From contig CM057225.1 in assembly GCA_029891385.1 (NCBI GenBank), positions 11,631,060-11,695,059 of the forward strand: a stretch of DNA of 64,000 nucleotides. The letters run 5' to 3'. The DNA is from Erythroxylum novogranatense (lineage: Eukaryota; Streptophyta; Magnoliopsida; Malpighiales; Erythroxylaceae). The translations under genes were made by a program, and so were the position numbers. How positions within the stretch are numbered: position 1 is the first letter of the stretch; every line of letters starts with the position of its first letter. The notes below the pieces were generated by a model, which saw only the letters and a program-made list of their open reading frames with translations, ran no database searches and was not told where the DNA came from. Of the stretch, positions 34,440 to 44,844 are shown one piece after another.

Positions 34440-35413
34440 AAGCCGGTTCAGATGACTCCTCATCAAGCACATCAAGAAGCAACAGCGATGTCGATTCGGA
34501 TGATGATAAACCGTGTCTGATGGTATACAACTACCATAAGTTCTTGAGGAAACAGAAGTTGAAGATCAAAATGGTAGAAGTAGTTACCAGACAGAGGACT
34601 GCTATTGCAATCGGTGTTCAACCAGTGAAGAAGATAGTAGCTGTGGTACAACCTATGGTGATTAATAGTAACACATGGCAGTTACTCAAAGAAGACGAAA
34701 AGATCTTCTATGATACTTTGGGATTTGCTGCTACTATGTCATATCCTTCAAAAAGGCCCTGCCATCCATGTACTATTTTCCCAATCACAAAGAACACAGA
34801 GATAATGGTTGCACCGGATATACAACCAAGATATCCAAAAGATTTTACCAAGGGAAAATCAAAATTATATCCTGAAGATGATGCCAGTGATGATCTGTCC
34901 GCAGATCAAATTGCAGAAGAAGTGCGAAGAATTGATGAAGCATGCACTCCTGCACAGGATCCAGATAAAGCAAGTTGCAGCTATACTAATAAGGTGGAAG
35001 ACTGTCCAGTAGGGGGAAGACTAAGAACAGGAACATTTATTGAGTCTTTGGTTCATACAGCTCTATGTATTAGCCCTTTGTCTAGTACTCTGTCTATACA
35101 ATCACAAGCATTACCCCTGCAAGGAAGACAGTTGCTGATGTTGCCTGTGCCTTTTGACTTAAATATTCCTGAAGCTGAAACGTTCATTCGTCCACCTACC
35201 TTTGAGATCAATGAAGACTACACTTCATCCTCTGATGCTTACACTACTTCAATTCCTTTTACTCCTCCATCAGCAGAAGTTGCTCAAGCCTCCTTGTCAG
35301 TTGATCCACCAGATGAAGTCAGTAGATTACGTGGTGAACTCAACGATATGAAGGAGACGGTGAATGATCTGAAAAAGATGATAGCAGAACTACTGAAGAA
35401 CCAGAATCATTAA
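34436..35413 (+). CDS. Extra 3' ORF b of Copia element 2, intact 325 codons
   Basis: The reading frame is uninterrupted from ATG 34436 to TAA 35413, the longest intact frame in the element although gag and pol are broken. The N terminus is Ser/Asp-rich (DDSSSSTSRSNSDVDSDDD). The middle has acidic and Pro-rich linkers. The last 45 residues form a predicted coiled coil (EVSRLRGELNDMKETVNDLK). The C-terminal coiled coil parallels that at the end of the 3' ORF in the Copia at 4065-9920. No family assignment is possible by eye. It may be the detached C-terminal half of the preceding ORFs. Confidence 0.5.
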   Translation: MKAGSDDSSSSTSRSNSDVDSDDDKPCLMVYNYHKFLRKQKLKIKMVEVVTRQRTAIAIGVQPVKKIVAVVQPMVINSNTWQLLKEDEKIFYDTLGFAATMSYPSKRPCHPCTIFPITKNTEIMVAPDIQPRYPKDFTKGKSKLYPEDDASDDLSADQIAEEVRRIDEACTPAQDPDKASCSYTNKVEDCPVGGRLRTGTFIESLVHTALCISPLSSTLSIQSQALPLQGRQLLMLPVPFDLNIPEAETFIRPPTFEINEDYTSSSDAYTTSIPFTPPSAEVAQASLSVDPPDEVSRLRGELNDMKETVNDLKKMIAELLKNQNH

Positions 35414-35620
35414 TCATTTTTTATTATAACAAATAGGGGGAGAGAAGAAAAGGAAGAGGAGAGCAGGAAAAGAAGAAAATGAACAGAAGAGGAGAGGATG
35501 TTCAGACAAAGAAGGTGTGACCACATCAGACAAAGAAAGGAAGAAGATAAGTTTGTTTTACTTTTGCAACATCTCAGAATTGTTTTTGTTTTCTTTTCTT
35601 GATATAATTTGTTATACTCA

Positions 35621-35633
35621 AAAAGGGGGAGAT
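35621..35633 (+). promoter_or_regulatory. Polypurine tract of Copia element 2
   Basis: AAAAGGGGGAGAT directly before the 3' LTR start TGTTAAG. Confidence 0.9.
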
Positions 35634-36624
35634 TGTTAAGTCAACATGACTTTACATAAATATGATTTTGATGTATAACAAAAAGAGTTCAAATACAAAG
35701 AAAAACAAAAGCAGACGTAAATGCAAAGCAGACGCAGACGCAAATGCAAAGCAGACGCAGACGCAAATGCAAAGCGCATACCTGACGCAAATACAAAGTG
35801 AACCTGAGCGTAAATGCAAAGACGCATTTGACGCAAATGCAAATCAGACGCAGACGCAAATACAAAAGCAAACACAGACGCAAATACAAAAGCAGACGCA
35901 GACGCAGAAAAGAAGAAGACGCAAGAGTCAGTTCGAGTTAGTTACATAACTCAACTGATTAACCGTGTCTTTAAAGATTCAAGATTCAAGATTCAAGAAT
36001 CAATAAGCAGTTGGAGACGAAGGCTATAAATACAAGTCGAAGTCGAAGATTGCAAAGTTACAGAAACTTACGGAAAGTTACACAAAACAGTTTCACAAAG
36101 AGCTTACAGATACTTACACGAAATAGCAAAAAAAAATTACTTCGTGAGAAAAAGTGATTTAGCTGAGTGCTATTATTCAGTAATAAGTGTTCAAATATTT
36201 TTGAGAAGAAAAGTTATGCAGATAGCTTTGTAGAGGCTAAGTGTGAAAGAATCTTGGTTGTAGAGACCTGAAGAGGCTCGTGGAAAGAATACTTGTAACG
36301 TTTGAAGAGATAGTGAAATCTCAGAAGAAACTCTGAGGACTGGACGTAGCCCACTGTTTGGGGTGAACCAGGATAAATCTTCGTGTCGACCACTCTTACT
36401 CTCTATCTCTATTTCAGTTTCAAATTTTATCATTACTTACTTTTTATTACACAGTATTGAAGAGTTTGATTAATCAGAATCTATAAAAATTCTGTAAAGA
36501 ATTTTATTTCTAACAAATAGTTATGAAAAGATTTATAAAAAGGGGAATACACAATTCAACCCCCCCTTCTAGTGCATTCTAATATCGTTTTTCTAAGTGA
36601 TGTATTAACGTGTGATTCACTTCA
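35634..36624 (+). repeat. 3' LTR of Copia element 2
   Basis: Near-identical to 27136-28130 apart from changes in the minisatellite and scattered one- to two-base indels. It is followed directly by the target duplication gagat. Confidence 0.93.
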
Positions 36625-37997
36625 GAGATTTTAACCGTAGAATGATTATTTGTGCCAGTAATATTATTTTGGTTAATAGGCACTGACGTTGGCTTTACAT
36701 TGGCAATCAGATTAGATTCTTGGTTGACTCTTGCACTTGACCCACTTTCCCTTATTCACTGAGCTAGTTTTATTACTTGGGCTAGCCTCAGAGTGGTCCT
36801 TTACCCTTATATCACATCTTGCTTTATCCATCAACTGCCCTAAATCCATTTTATTGGTGCCAGTAAAATTGGCGTTGGTCAACCTGCTAGGTGGCCAATC
36901 CTTCAAAATCCCTAGAATCTCTTTATAAGACAAAACTAAAAATTGGGATCCTCGCATGTCACCCTGGTCATTCTCCTTTCTTGAAATGTTACCCTGATTT
37001 TGCACCTTGACTGTAGGGCGTCTGGTGTGACATTAAACTTGAATCTATGGACCATAAACGTCCTTCTTCGCCACCACCTAGGGGTCATTTCTCCAGGAAA
37101 AATGTTGTTGATCTCCACCATTAGAATTGTGTTTAGTTACCTCATTTCGTTTTGTAAGGAAATCTACTGATCTATGGCTGACTACACCAGATGAAAAACA
37201 TATCTAAGGGAGTCCTTCATAAGCTACTTTGATTTCTTCTCCATCCATCTCTACTCTTGACCGCAAAGGTGCACTAAGATCAACATCAACTGCACCATTG
37301 CAAACTTTCCCCACTTATAATGTTGTGTAGCATTGTCTATCTTGACCATCTGACCCTCCAAAATTTCCAAAGCTGATAGGATCACAGGATGATATCTAGA
37401 GACTGGTAGTTCAGGAAAACAAACCCAAATTATTGCATGAGAGACCTTACCCTGAAAAGGGCGAAACTTGGGATGCCATCGTTGCACTGATAAATCATGC
37501 CCTAAGATTACCCACGGATATGTCGTCAATGCATTCAAAAAATCCTCTTCTTTAATGAAGTTGATTAAGAAATAATCAAAATCAAGGTCAACTATTTTCA
37601 TAGACCCTTTCAGTTTCCACATGCCGCTCAGTTTGTTGCACAACATTTTGTAGCCAATTTTACACCCAAGTAATTTCACAACAACCGCTCTCTCCCATTT
37701 TTTATCCAATTGATCACGAAAAGTGTTAAATAACTCTATGGCTGCACCAAAATCCCCATTAACTAAGGTCAAGTCCCCTTCTTCGAGTTCAATTGGATCT
37801 TCCTCTGGCCACACCATTTCTTCCTCTTCATCTTCAACTGTTTCCCAATGACTGCTACACTATAAATCAGTTTAGGGTGTGGGGGCGGTGGGTCCTCATC
37901 CCATTCTCGTATATGTACTCGTCTGATTGAGTGTCCCTTCTGATCCAGGGAGCTATAATCTCCACTTACTGTTTTCAGAGCATTTGGAAATTCTCAT
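36625..37997 (-). pseudogene. L1-type LINE ORF1 (DUF4283 domain)
   Basis: ATG at 37995-37997 on the minus strand begins MRISKCSE, followed by VHIREWDEDPPPPHPK. A frame change leads into 37817-37251: ERAVVVKLLGCKIGYKMLCN, MKIVDLDFDYFLINF, YPWVILGHDLSVQRWHP and IIWVCFPELPVS. This is the DUF4283 domain of plant LINE ORF1 proteins. A degenerate zinc knuckle follows near 37210 (ICFSSGVVSH; second Cys lost). The tail (37005-36712) is a low-complexity linker. In the family this is the RNA-binding protein of the retrotransposition particle. The Copia element interrupts it at 36624. Confidence 0.85.
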
Positions 37998-38009
37998 ATG
38001 GAAGGGAAA

Positions 38010-38620
38010 TTGTTACTTATCTATAGTGAATGCTGGTATTTGTTATACACATAAATGGTATAAAGTGTATGAAGGTTGTACATAGTATTCTTTTTACTGA
38101 GTAATGATATTATCATTTTAAGGTAAACGTATGAGCTATCTCTTATTGGTGGTAGTATTTTTTGTACATAAGCATAGTATTGGATGTATAAAATTTTAGT
38201 ACAATTTTGTTGAGGCATGATATTCTTCGTACTTGATAATAGAATTTTTCTTATTAAAATGAATGTGTGACTTCTCTATTATGGGTGATAATATTTTTAT
38301 ACATAAGTGTGATATTAGATATATAAATGTCTAAGATAATTTTATTGAAACATAATATTCTGCGTACTCAACAATAGTATTGTTCTATTAAAGTGAAGAT
38401 GTGATTTATCTGCTATAGGTGATGATAATTTTTTATATAAGCATATTATTGTATGTACGAATCTTAATATAATTTATATTGAGACGTTTTATACATAATC
38501 GTGATATTGAATATACAATATATAATTTTTATTAAGGTAAATCTTTTCGTATTAAAATAATAATATGACTTATTTATATGATATTCTTATTACCTTTTCG
38601 TATTAAAATAATAATGACTT
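38010..38620 (-). repeat. Tandem repeats of about 130 bp upstream of LINE ORF1
   Basis: At least three imperfect units can be aligned, starting near 38105, 38218 and 38341. Each carries ATGATATTnTTCGTACTnnA, TATTATGGGTGATAATATTT and TTTATACATAAG-like blocks and ends TTTTATTGAAAC or TATATTGAGAC. A partial unit lies on each side. They sit where the LINE 5' UTR is expected. The copy at 50982-51695 shares the proximal part. Confidence 0.65.
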
Positions 38621-38870
38621 ATTTATTATTTATTATGGATGGTGTCCGGCAAACTTTTTTTGGAGGTTTGCAAATTTGCACAGCGTAATTGCTTCTCGGA
38701 AGGGAATGTAGAAGGGAAAATTAATTCACTTCTTATTCTGTAGACAATCAACAGGAAGCCGCCACGCATACCTTTATAAAGCGCACGAATTAATAGGCTC
38801 ACAAAGCCGGTGACGATCAGGAAGACCTTGACTTTCTCAAGTCTTCGCAGGGCATCAATCAAAAAAGTAA

Positions 38871-39199
38871 TCATCTTAACCACTGCCTCTTTGTCTTCTT
38901 TTCAGGTCCGAATTCAAGTGCCCCATTTAAGTTATAAAATTCACCAGCTCCTGTTGTTTCATGTTTGTGCTCATAGACCTGGTCAGATCTACAAACCTAC
39001 AAAATAGGGTTAGAGGATGTGATTGACACAAAGATTATAATATTTAAAATATGATTTGGAGGATGAAAATCTTCATACTTAGCTCATGCATGATTTCATC
39101 TACCTGAAATCTTCCATCCAGTTGAAATTCGTACCAGCTAGCTTATTTTTAATGAGGTCTATATATTCCGAGCTCAAATCCAAAAGAAAGTTGTATAGT
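38871..39199 (-). CDS. Possible two-exon gene fragment (hypothetical)
   Basis: On the minus strand a 96-base segment (39199-39104) is bounded by TTTTCAG and GTAGAT and is open in one frame (LYNFLLDLSSEYIDLIKN, FNWMEDF). Joining it to an acceptor TTTGTAG at 38989 gives a second open segment (38988-38871: DQVYEHKHETTGAGEFYN, FGPEKKTKRQWLR, stop). The composition looks protein-like and splice signals agree in phase. I do not recognise the family and no start exon was found upstream. It may be a remnant of a host gene cut by rearrangement. Confidence 0.25.
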
Positions 39200-39950
39200 C
39201 TGAAAATTAGAAATATATAGAATGAGGAAGCAAAGCATCGATTCGTAGATAGATAACTGATTGACAATTGACATGGACCGATTATAGTGGCAACGACGGT
39301 GTATAAAGAAAATAAGCACGACTCCTCACATTGATTGGGCTACAAGGCACTATCATTGTCTATATTTTCCTTTTCCCAGTGGAAAGTTGGATTCTCCAGA
39401 GGATTTTGGCGGATTTGAGCCGAAAGAAAATTAGAGAAAAAGATCAGGGATATTTTCCAAGACGTAAGATCAAGTGTTTACTCATTTTCCAATTTTGTAA
39501 TCATGAGAACATCTAATTCTGGCATAGTGCGTTCGTATTCAGAGAAGATATGACAGCATTGAAGTTTCACGGACTGCTAATTTGGATTGTCAAGAATTTC
39601 CCCCAATGACATCGTGAAGTTATCAGTCAGGACTCGAATATTTCTTGGTTAAATAGGAGGGGAAATGCTATGGTACGAAAAGGCATGGTGGTGGGAAAAA
39701 AGAAACGATTCGGAAGGCAACTGGGCAGGAACATTTAGAAAACACGAGTTGTCCTTCCAAGTCCCTCTTCGTCCTGTCAACTTAAACTAAAGACGTCGGA
39801 ATACATTATAAAACCAAACTAATAATATACAGCATTTTCTTGGTACATCGTAGCAATTCCACAGAAAGTCCATCACAAGCTGCAGGCTAATATTATTAAC
39901 AAAGTTTCAGTAAGAACTTCGCTGTCTTTAACGGTGCTTGAAGAGGCTTA

Positions 39951-39966
39951 AGCATTTTATTTATTG
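39951..39966 (-). terminator. Poly(A) signal of the receptor kinase gene
   Basis: On the minus strand CAATAAATAAAATGC lies about 75 bases past the stop codon, containing two overlapping AATAAA-type signals. Confidence 0.6.
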
Positions 39967-40038
39967 TCCAGATATTTACCGAAACACTCAGGGTTGGACG
40001 TCCTATGCTTGGTTGAAACTTGAAACCCATCGCACGAA

Positions 40039-42450
40039 TCAATCAATGCCTTCAAATTTGTTGCTAGTCTCATTACCCTCATGTAAAAGCTGCTCAACGA
40101 CTTGGCCCATGGTTGGTCTCACTTCTCTATCTTCCTCCACACATTGCAAGGCTATTTCTACTAAAGTTTGAAGTTTTGCTTTATCGTAATCGTCCCCTAT
40201 AACGGGATCAATTATCTCTTCGATCCAAGTTCCCCTTGCTTTATCTCCACATTTCTTTCCCCTGATCCAATTTACTAAACCTTGGCGCTCCACCTCACCA
40301 TTACCATTAGCAACACCGATTTCCACCCCAGGAACTTTTCCAGTAACCATCTCCAAAACAACCACTCCGTAGCTGTAAACATCCACTTTGGAAGTGATGG
40401 GCAGCTTGAAAATCCATTCAGGAGCAATGTAACCTCTGGTTCCTCTCATTCTAGAGAAATCTGAATTCTGAAGAGCACCTCTATCTATTAGTCTTGAAAG
40501 TCCAAAATCTGACACCTTTGGATGGTAGTTCGAGTCTAAGAGTATGTTCTGTGGCTTTACATCACAGTGTAAAATCCACTCTAAGCACTCTTCATGCAAA
40601 TAAGCGAGACCTCTTGCCGTTCCCACAGCAATTTCAATTCTTTTCTTCCAATCAAGTGCTTTAGAAGAAAGGTTTTCTGCTAATGATCCATGCTCCATGT
40701 ACTCGTAAACCAAAAGCCTCTGCTGCCCCTCCGCACAATATCCCCACATCTCTATCAAGTTCATGTGATTTAGCTTCCCAATTGTGCTCATTTCAGCTAG
40801 AAACTCAGCTTCTCCTTGATTGGCCTCATTCAGTCTCTTGACTGCTACAATTCTGTTATCCGGCAACCTTCCTTTGTACACAACTCCTCCTGCTCCGCTT
40901 CCAATTTCTTCTTTGAAATTTTGGGTAGCTCTCTTGAGTTCTGCATAGCTGAATCTTTTGAACCCAGTAGCAGCAATAAGGTAACCTTGTGTTATCCGTC
41001 TACTCCGTCCAGGGAACAAGAAAAGCCACACAGAAATTATGACAAAAATCTCTACCAGTCCAAGTCCAATCACAAAAAAGAGCAAAAACCTCACTGACCA
41101 AACTCCGTGTTCTTTTCTATATTCTCTTTTCAGCTCGATAACTTTCTCGTCACACGTCAAGTTAAACTCGTTGGAATGCCAATTGTTGGAGAACTTATTG
41201 ACTTTAGGCACTTTCAGGTAGAGATCACCCTCAAAATTTGGTGAACGTCGTCCATTTAGCAACAGTGTCTTGGCGAAGCAATAGGGAACTCCATTAGGAT
41301 GGTCATGTTTCTCAAATTTCAGTTGGAAACCTTTACAGTCGCATCTCTTCAAGCATTTTTCCGTACATTCGTCCAAGGTGGTGTTGGGAAAGAAGCCAAA
41401 ATCATATCCATAGAATTCAACATGAGGGAGCTTAAGGAAAGTCGACTGACTATCGATGCACGACAGATTAAATTGTGCTTCGCAACCATAAGTCCAATCG
41501 GTATGATTGACCATGGTATACCCTGGAATGCAGGAACATTTCCTACCAGAAACTGGAACATAGTTGCAAACGCTATTAGGTCCACAAATTCCGTGAACCG
41601 TACATGGATCAGAGAATACCTGATACTGGACGATCCACGGCTCGTTTTCGTCTTTTCGACTATACAACCGAAGATTACCGTCGTAATCAAGGGTCAATCT
41701 TCTTTGAAGCCTCATTCCATAGTCCGCAGAGCTAAAAGTGAAATTGTCAGTAGAGGAAAAGTTGCCCAATGAATCGAGCAAGGCAAACTTACTGCTGTTG
41801 TATGTTGTCCTCTCAACTTCCCATGGAACACTCCCGGGGTCTGGCCAAAATACACTTGAAATTGTAAGGCCGGAGTAAAGAAGGCGTATGACATTATCGT
41901 TGTCAAAATAGAACTTGTAAAATCCAGAAGAGATATTGCTTTCGCTTCTTGATGCAACAAGCGTTGTCCTTCCAGTGAACCGCTGCCCAGGAAGCAGAGT
42001 GTTCGTAGGCGAATCAAAACTTTGCCACAGATCACCTTCCGAGTTACGAAGCACAAGATTACCAGTGTTGCGGAGCTGCAAATCTAAAGTTGAAACAGTG
42101 CCGGTGGACCAAACAATGAACTGACCAGCATCAGTCAGGATAAGATTGCCAGATTTAAGCAAGGAAAGCTTGGAACGTCTTCCATTAACTGGCGTATCAC
42201 GGTTGGCCATCCAAACTACTGTGCAACTGTTATTGCAAGAAGGCTCATTAAACCATGTGGCAAAGCAATAGGCATTATTTCCAACAGGGTAAAAGCCGGC
42301 AGAAAATTTGCCATCCTGTGAAGTCAAGACATGCTTGGAGTCCTCCACAGAGAGAGACGAGCCTTTGCTCAATGTGTCGAGAGACGTGGAAGATGAAATT
42401 GAAGGTGATAATATGAAATATAGAACGATCAACTTAAAGAATGTAACCAT
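40039..42450 (-). CDS. G-type lectin S-receptor-like Ser/Thr kinase, ZmPK1-like
   Basis: Intact intronless frame of 803 codons from ATG 42448-42450. An in-frame ATG 32 codons upstream (42544-42546) lies beyond the TATA box and adds no signal peptide, so I reject it. Residues 1-20 are a signal peptide (MVTFFKLIVLYFILSPSISS). B-lectin domain about 28-148 (GKFSAGFYPVG, VVWMANRDTPVNG), S-locus glycoprotein and EGF-like region to about 325, Cys-rich PAN-like segment 331-415, transmembrane helix about 454-479. Kinase from about 510: P-loop GSGAGG (517-522), VAVK Lys538, HCDVKPQN (628), DFG 648-650, APE 676-678. HCD replaces HRD, so it is a non-RD kinase. Length, single exon and domain order match plant ZmPK1-type proteins, plasma-membrane receptors linked to defence or self/non-self signalling. 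The ligand is unknown. Confidence 0.95.
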   Translation of the reverse strand: MVTFFKLIVLYFILSPSISSSTSLDTLSKGSSLSVEDSKHVLTSQDGKFSAGFYPVGNNAYCFATWFNEPSCNNSCTVVWMANRDTPVNGRRSKLSLLKSGNLILTDAGQFIVWSTGTVSTLDLQLRNTGNLVLRNSEGDLWQSFDSPTNTLLPGQRFTGRTTLVASRSESNISSGFYKFYFDNDNVIRLLYSGLTISSVFWPDPGSVPWEVERTTYNSSKFALLDSLGNFSSTDNFTFSSADYGMRLQRRLTLDYDGNLRLYSRKDENEPWIVQYQVFSDPCTVHGICGPNSVCNYVPVSGRKCSCIPGYTMVNHTDWTYGCEAQFNLSCIDSQSTFLKLPHVEFYGYDFGFFPNTTLDECTEKCLKRCDCKGFQLKFEKHDHPNGVPYCFAKTLLLNGRRSPNFEGDLYLKVPKVNKFSNNWHSNEFNLTCDEKVIELKREYRKEHGVWSVRFLLFFVIGLGLVEIFVIISVWLFLFPGRSRRITQGYLIAATGFKRFSYAELKRATQNFKEEIGSGAGGVVYKGRLPDNRIVAVKRLNEANQGEAEFLAEMSTIGKLNHMNLIEMWGYCAEGQQRLLVYEYMEHGSLAENLSSKALDWKKRIEIAVGTARGLAYLHEECLEWILHCDVKPQNILLDSNYHPKVSDFGLSRLIDRGALQNSDFSRMRGTRGYIAPEWIFKLPITSKVDVYSYGVVVLEMVTGKVPGVEIGVANGNGEVERQGLVNWIRGKKCGDKARGTWIEEIIDPVIGDDYDKAKLQTLVEIALQCVEEDREVRPTMGQVVEQLLHEGNETSNKFEGID

Positions 42451-42510
42451 TTGTAGGTTTATGGGATTTAAAATGGAAGACGTGTGTTTGAGCAAACGAA
42501 GGATTAAGCA

Positions 42511-42518
42511 ATTATATA
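42511..42518 (-). promoter_or_regulatory. TATA box of the receptor kinase gene
   Basis: TATATAAT on the minus strand, about 61 bases upstream of the chosen ATG, leaves a short leader of roughly 30 bases. Its position decides the start codon: the next upstream in-frame ATG would not be transcribed. Confidence 0.65.
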
Positions 42519-42559
42519 GAGGAGATCTGTGTTGACTAGGAGGCATTGGAAATGAGGTG

Positions 42560-44580
42560 GAGGTTCAATAGTAAGGACGATAGACATGTTCTGGCGCAAA
42601 CTGACCTCGTTGGCTACTCTCCACCAAGTAAAGAGATATTTCTTTGCACTTAAAACGACGTCTTATTATAAATTTGATTTTAATATTTTGTAATTTTAAA
42701 TAAATGTTTTATGTTATAAAATTATCTTAATTAACTATTAAATAAATGCAATTACTAATTTTATCAGATTTCATTTAAATGTAGCACTTTTAAGATAGAG
42801 GATTCTAATATTATAATTAAATTGGTCGTCTAATTCATTTTAAATTTTTTAAAATGAAATCTTTCATTTAAGTTTTAGATAAATTAGAATTTAGCACAGA
42901 CGGATTTATGATAGGCTCAAGTTAACATAATCCTAATAATCGTTATTGAGTTCCTCTATTTAAATATAAGTAACTTATACTTCTCATCTTTTTGGGAGAA
43001 TAAATCGTCTGTTTTATTACTATATAAAATTTATCTATTTAAGGAGCCTACAAAATTTGAGGATTAAGATTGCATAGAAATGAGCATATCAATGAGATGT
43101 TCGAAGCCTTTGAATTTAATTCATTAATAAATTAGATCAATTATATTAATGATATTGAATTGAATTCATTTTATACTATTTGAAACAAATCTAGTAATAT
43201 TATAATTGAATTCAATTTATCTTATTTTTAACAAACCCAATAATATTATAATTGAATTCAATTACACTGTTTGGAACACAATCAAAATGATTTCAATGAT
43301 TTCATATGACATTTTACCCTTAACTAAAAATAATCTTATTAAATAATAAACAGTTACACTTATATAGAGCAAGTTATAAACATCAATTTTATTATAAGTC
43401 ATATCGCCAAAAAGTTCATTATTAAAATGAAAAGAAAAATTAATTGCAAATGATATTAGGTGGACCGAGATATAAAGATAATAAAAACTATTATAATTTG
43501 AAAGTTTAAAATGCATGAACGAGCAGTAGTTTATTTATGTTGACAATTACAAAGCACTATCAAATTTTGAAATTTCACTCCAAATTACATTATATCATAA
43601 CAAGCTTAAGAAAATGTTTGTATAAGAAATAAATTATTAATTCTTGTTCCCCAAAAATAATAATATTTCTTTTTATTAAAATTCAACAATTTATGAATTA
43701 TTATATATTTTAAAAATAATTAAAATTATACAATCTTAAAATTCCCAATAACTTTAATTTTAATATATTTGTATAGTAGAAATAATATTTTCAATATAAT
43801 TTATTATAAAATTATAAAAATCAATTTAAAAATATTTTTAATAAAGGAATATAGTGAAACATAATTTTTAAATTGATTCTAATGTAATAAGAAAATACAT
43901 TATAAAAATTAAAATATATATCTATGCTAAATTAAAATATAAACTTTTAATAAGAAACTATTGTTTTAAATTTTAATTATAATTTTAACTATTTTAATTA
44001 TCTAATTTTATTTTAGTATTTAATTGATTCCTATAAATTAAAATCTTTCAATAATTTTTTAACAAGATATTATCATTTTCAAGGATTATTCTTTTCAAAA
44101 TTTAAGTGTAAATTTTAAGTATCTAATTGTATTCAATGGTTTAACTAGCTCTTTTAAATCATAATATGATTTAAAATTTTGTGAAAATCTTGTAGCTCTA
44201 ACAGTTTAAAAGAAACAAAGGAAATGCATTGAGTATATGATTATGAAAAAGAGGAAGAATGAAGCTCACGTCGAGATCAGCGGCTATGTTGTCTCGTTTA
44301 TAATTCAATTCACGAAGGTTTATAGCTGAATTGAATTTATAAAGAGTAGTGAGCTTCAATTACATACGTGAATTAAATTTATCTTTATTTTTTGTTTCAA
44401 ATAATTAAATTGAATTCAATGTTGTAATTAAATTTAATTATTATGGTTCCAAATAGGGTGTAAAATAATCTTTTTAGGAAATGGGATTAAAATTTTTGTG
44501 CCATGATCAAGTGCCAATTCTGTTACTAGCGATCTCATCCATATAAATATATGAGACCAAAAAAAAAAAAAAAGTAAGTA
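42560..44580. other. AT-rich spacer and promoter flank of the receptor kinase
   Basis: No gene seen. The stretch is very AT-rich, with a repeated motif ATAATATTATAATTGAATTC at 43193-43212 and again at 43240-43262. It ends in a poly(A) run at about 44561-44573. Possible terminal inverted repeats of a small DNA element (TTACACTGTTTGGAAC at about 43262, reverse complement TTACACCCTATTTGGAACC ending near 44463) enclose 1.2 kb, but no convincing target duplication was found. Confidence 0.5.
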
Positions 44581-44680
44581 AGTTCCTCTAAAACAGAATA
44601 CACTCAAAGTTACTGAGCAGTGAGCACCAAGGATGTTGTCCTACAGGGACCTGCTTTACACGGAAAACCAGTTGAAAATA

Positions 44681-44844
44681 GAACCAGTGTTACGAACACA
44701 TGAGCAGAAAGCTCTTGTCTCCTTAGTCATGACAGGCAGGCAAGGCCATTAATTCGTTTGGAACCAGCGTTACTAACAAAGGAGGACAAAGCTCTTGTCA
44801 GTGTCACTCCTCAGTCATGACAGGTAAAGCCATTAATTCGTTTG
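44681..44844. repeat. Tandem duplication of about 82 bp
   Basis: 44681-44760 (GAACCAGTGTTACGAACACA ... TTAATTCGTTTG) is repeated as 44761-44844 (GAACCAGCGTTACTAACAAA ... TTAATTCGTTTG) with several substitutions and small indels. The short open frame that begins at 44817 (81 codons) starts inside the second copy and has no recognisable domain. Confidence 0.8.

Larger units (their letters stand above)
27136..36624 (+). mobile_element. Ty1/copia (SIRE-like) retrotransposon with extra 3' ORFs, near full length
   Basis: LTRs at 27136-28130 (995 bp) and 35634-36624 (991 bp) both start TGTTAAGTCAAC and end GATTCACTTCA. The target duplication gagat is seen at 27131-27135 and 36625-36629. A tRNA-Met-like primer site follows the left LTR and a polypurine tract precedes the right. 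Domains in order are gag, protease, integrase, RT and RNase H, then 2.5 kb of additional ORFs before the 3' LTR. Stops and frameshifts in gag and pol make it non-autonomous now. It is inserted in LINE ORF1: minus-strand ORF1 sequence continues on both sides. Confidence 0.93.

Noticed and set aside
42451..42546. Upstream in-frame ATG extending the receptor kinase by 32 residues
   Set aside because: The extension lies across and upstream of the TATA box, has no family similarity and buries the signal peptide inside the protein.
43262..44463. 1.2-kb MITE upstream of the kinase
   Set aside because: The terminal repeats are short and imperfect (TTACACTGTTTGGAAC against TTACACCCTATTTGGAAC) and the flanks do not give a consistent duplication, so it is only mentioned as a possibility.
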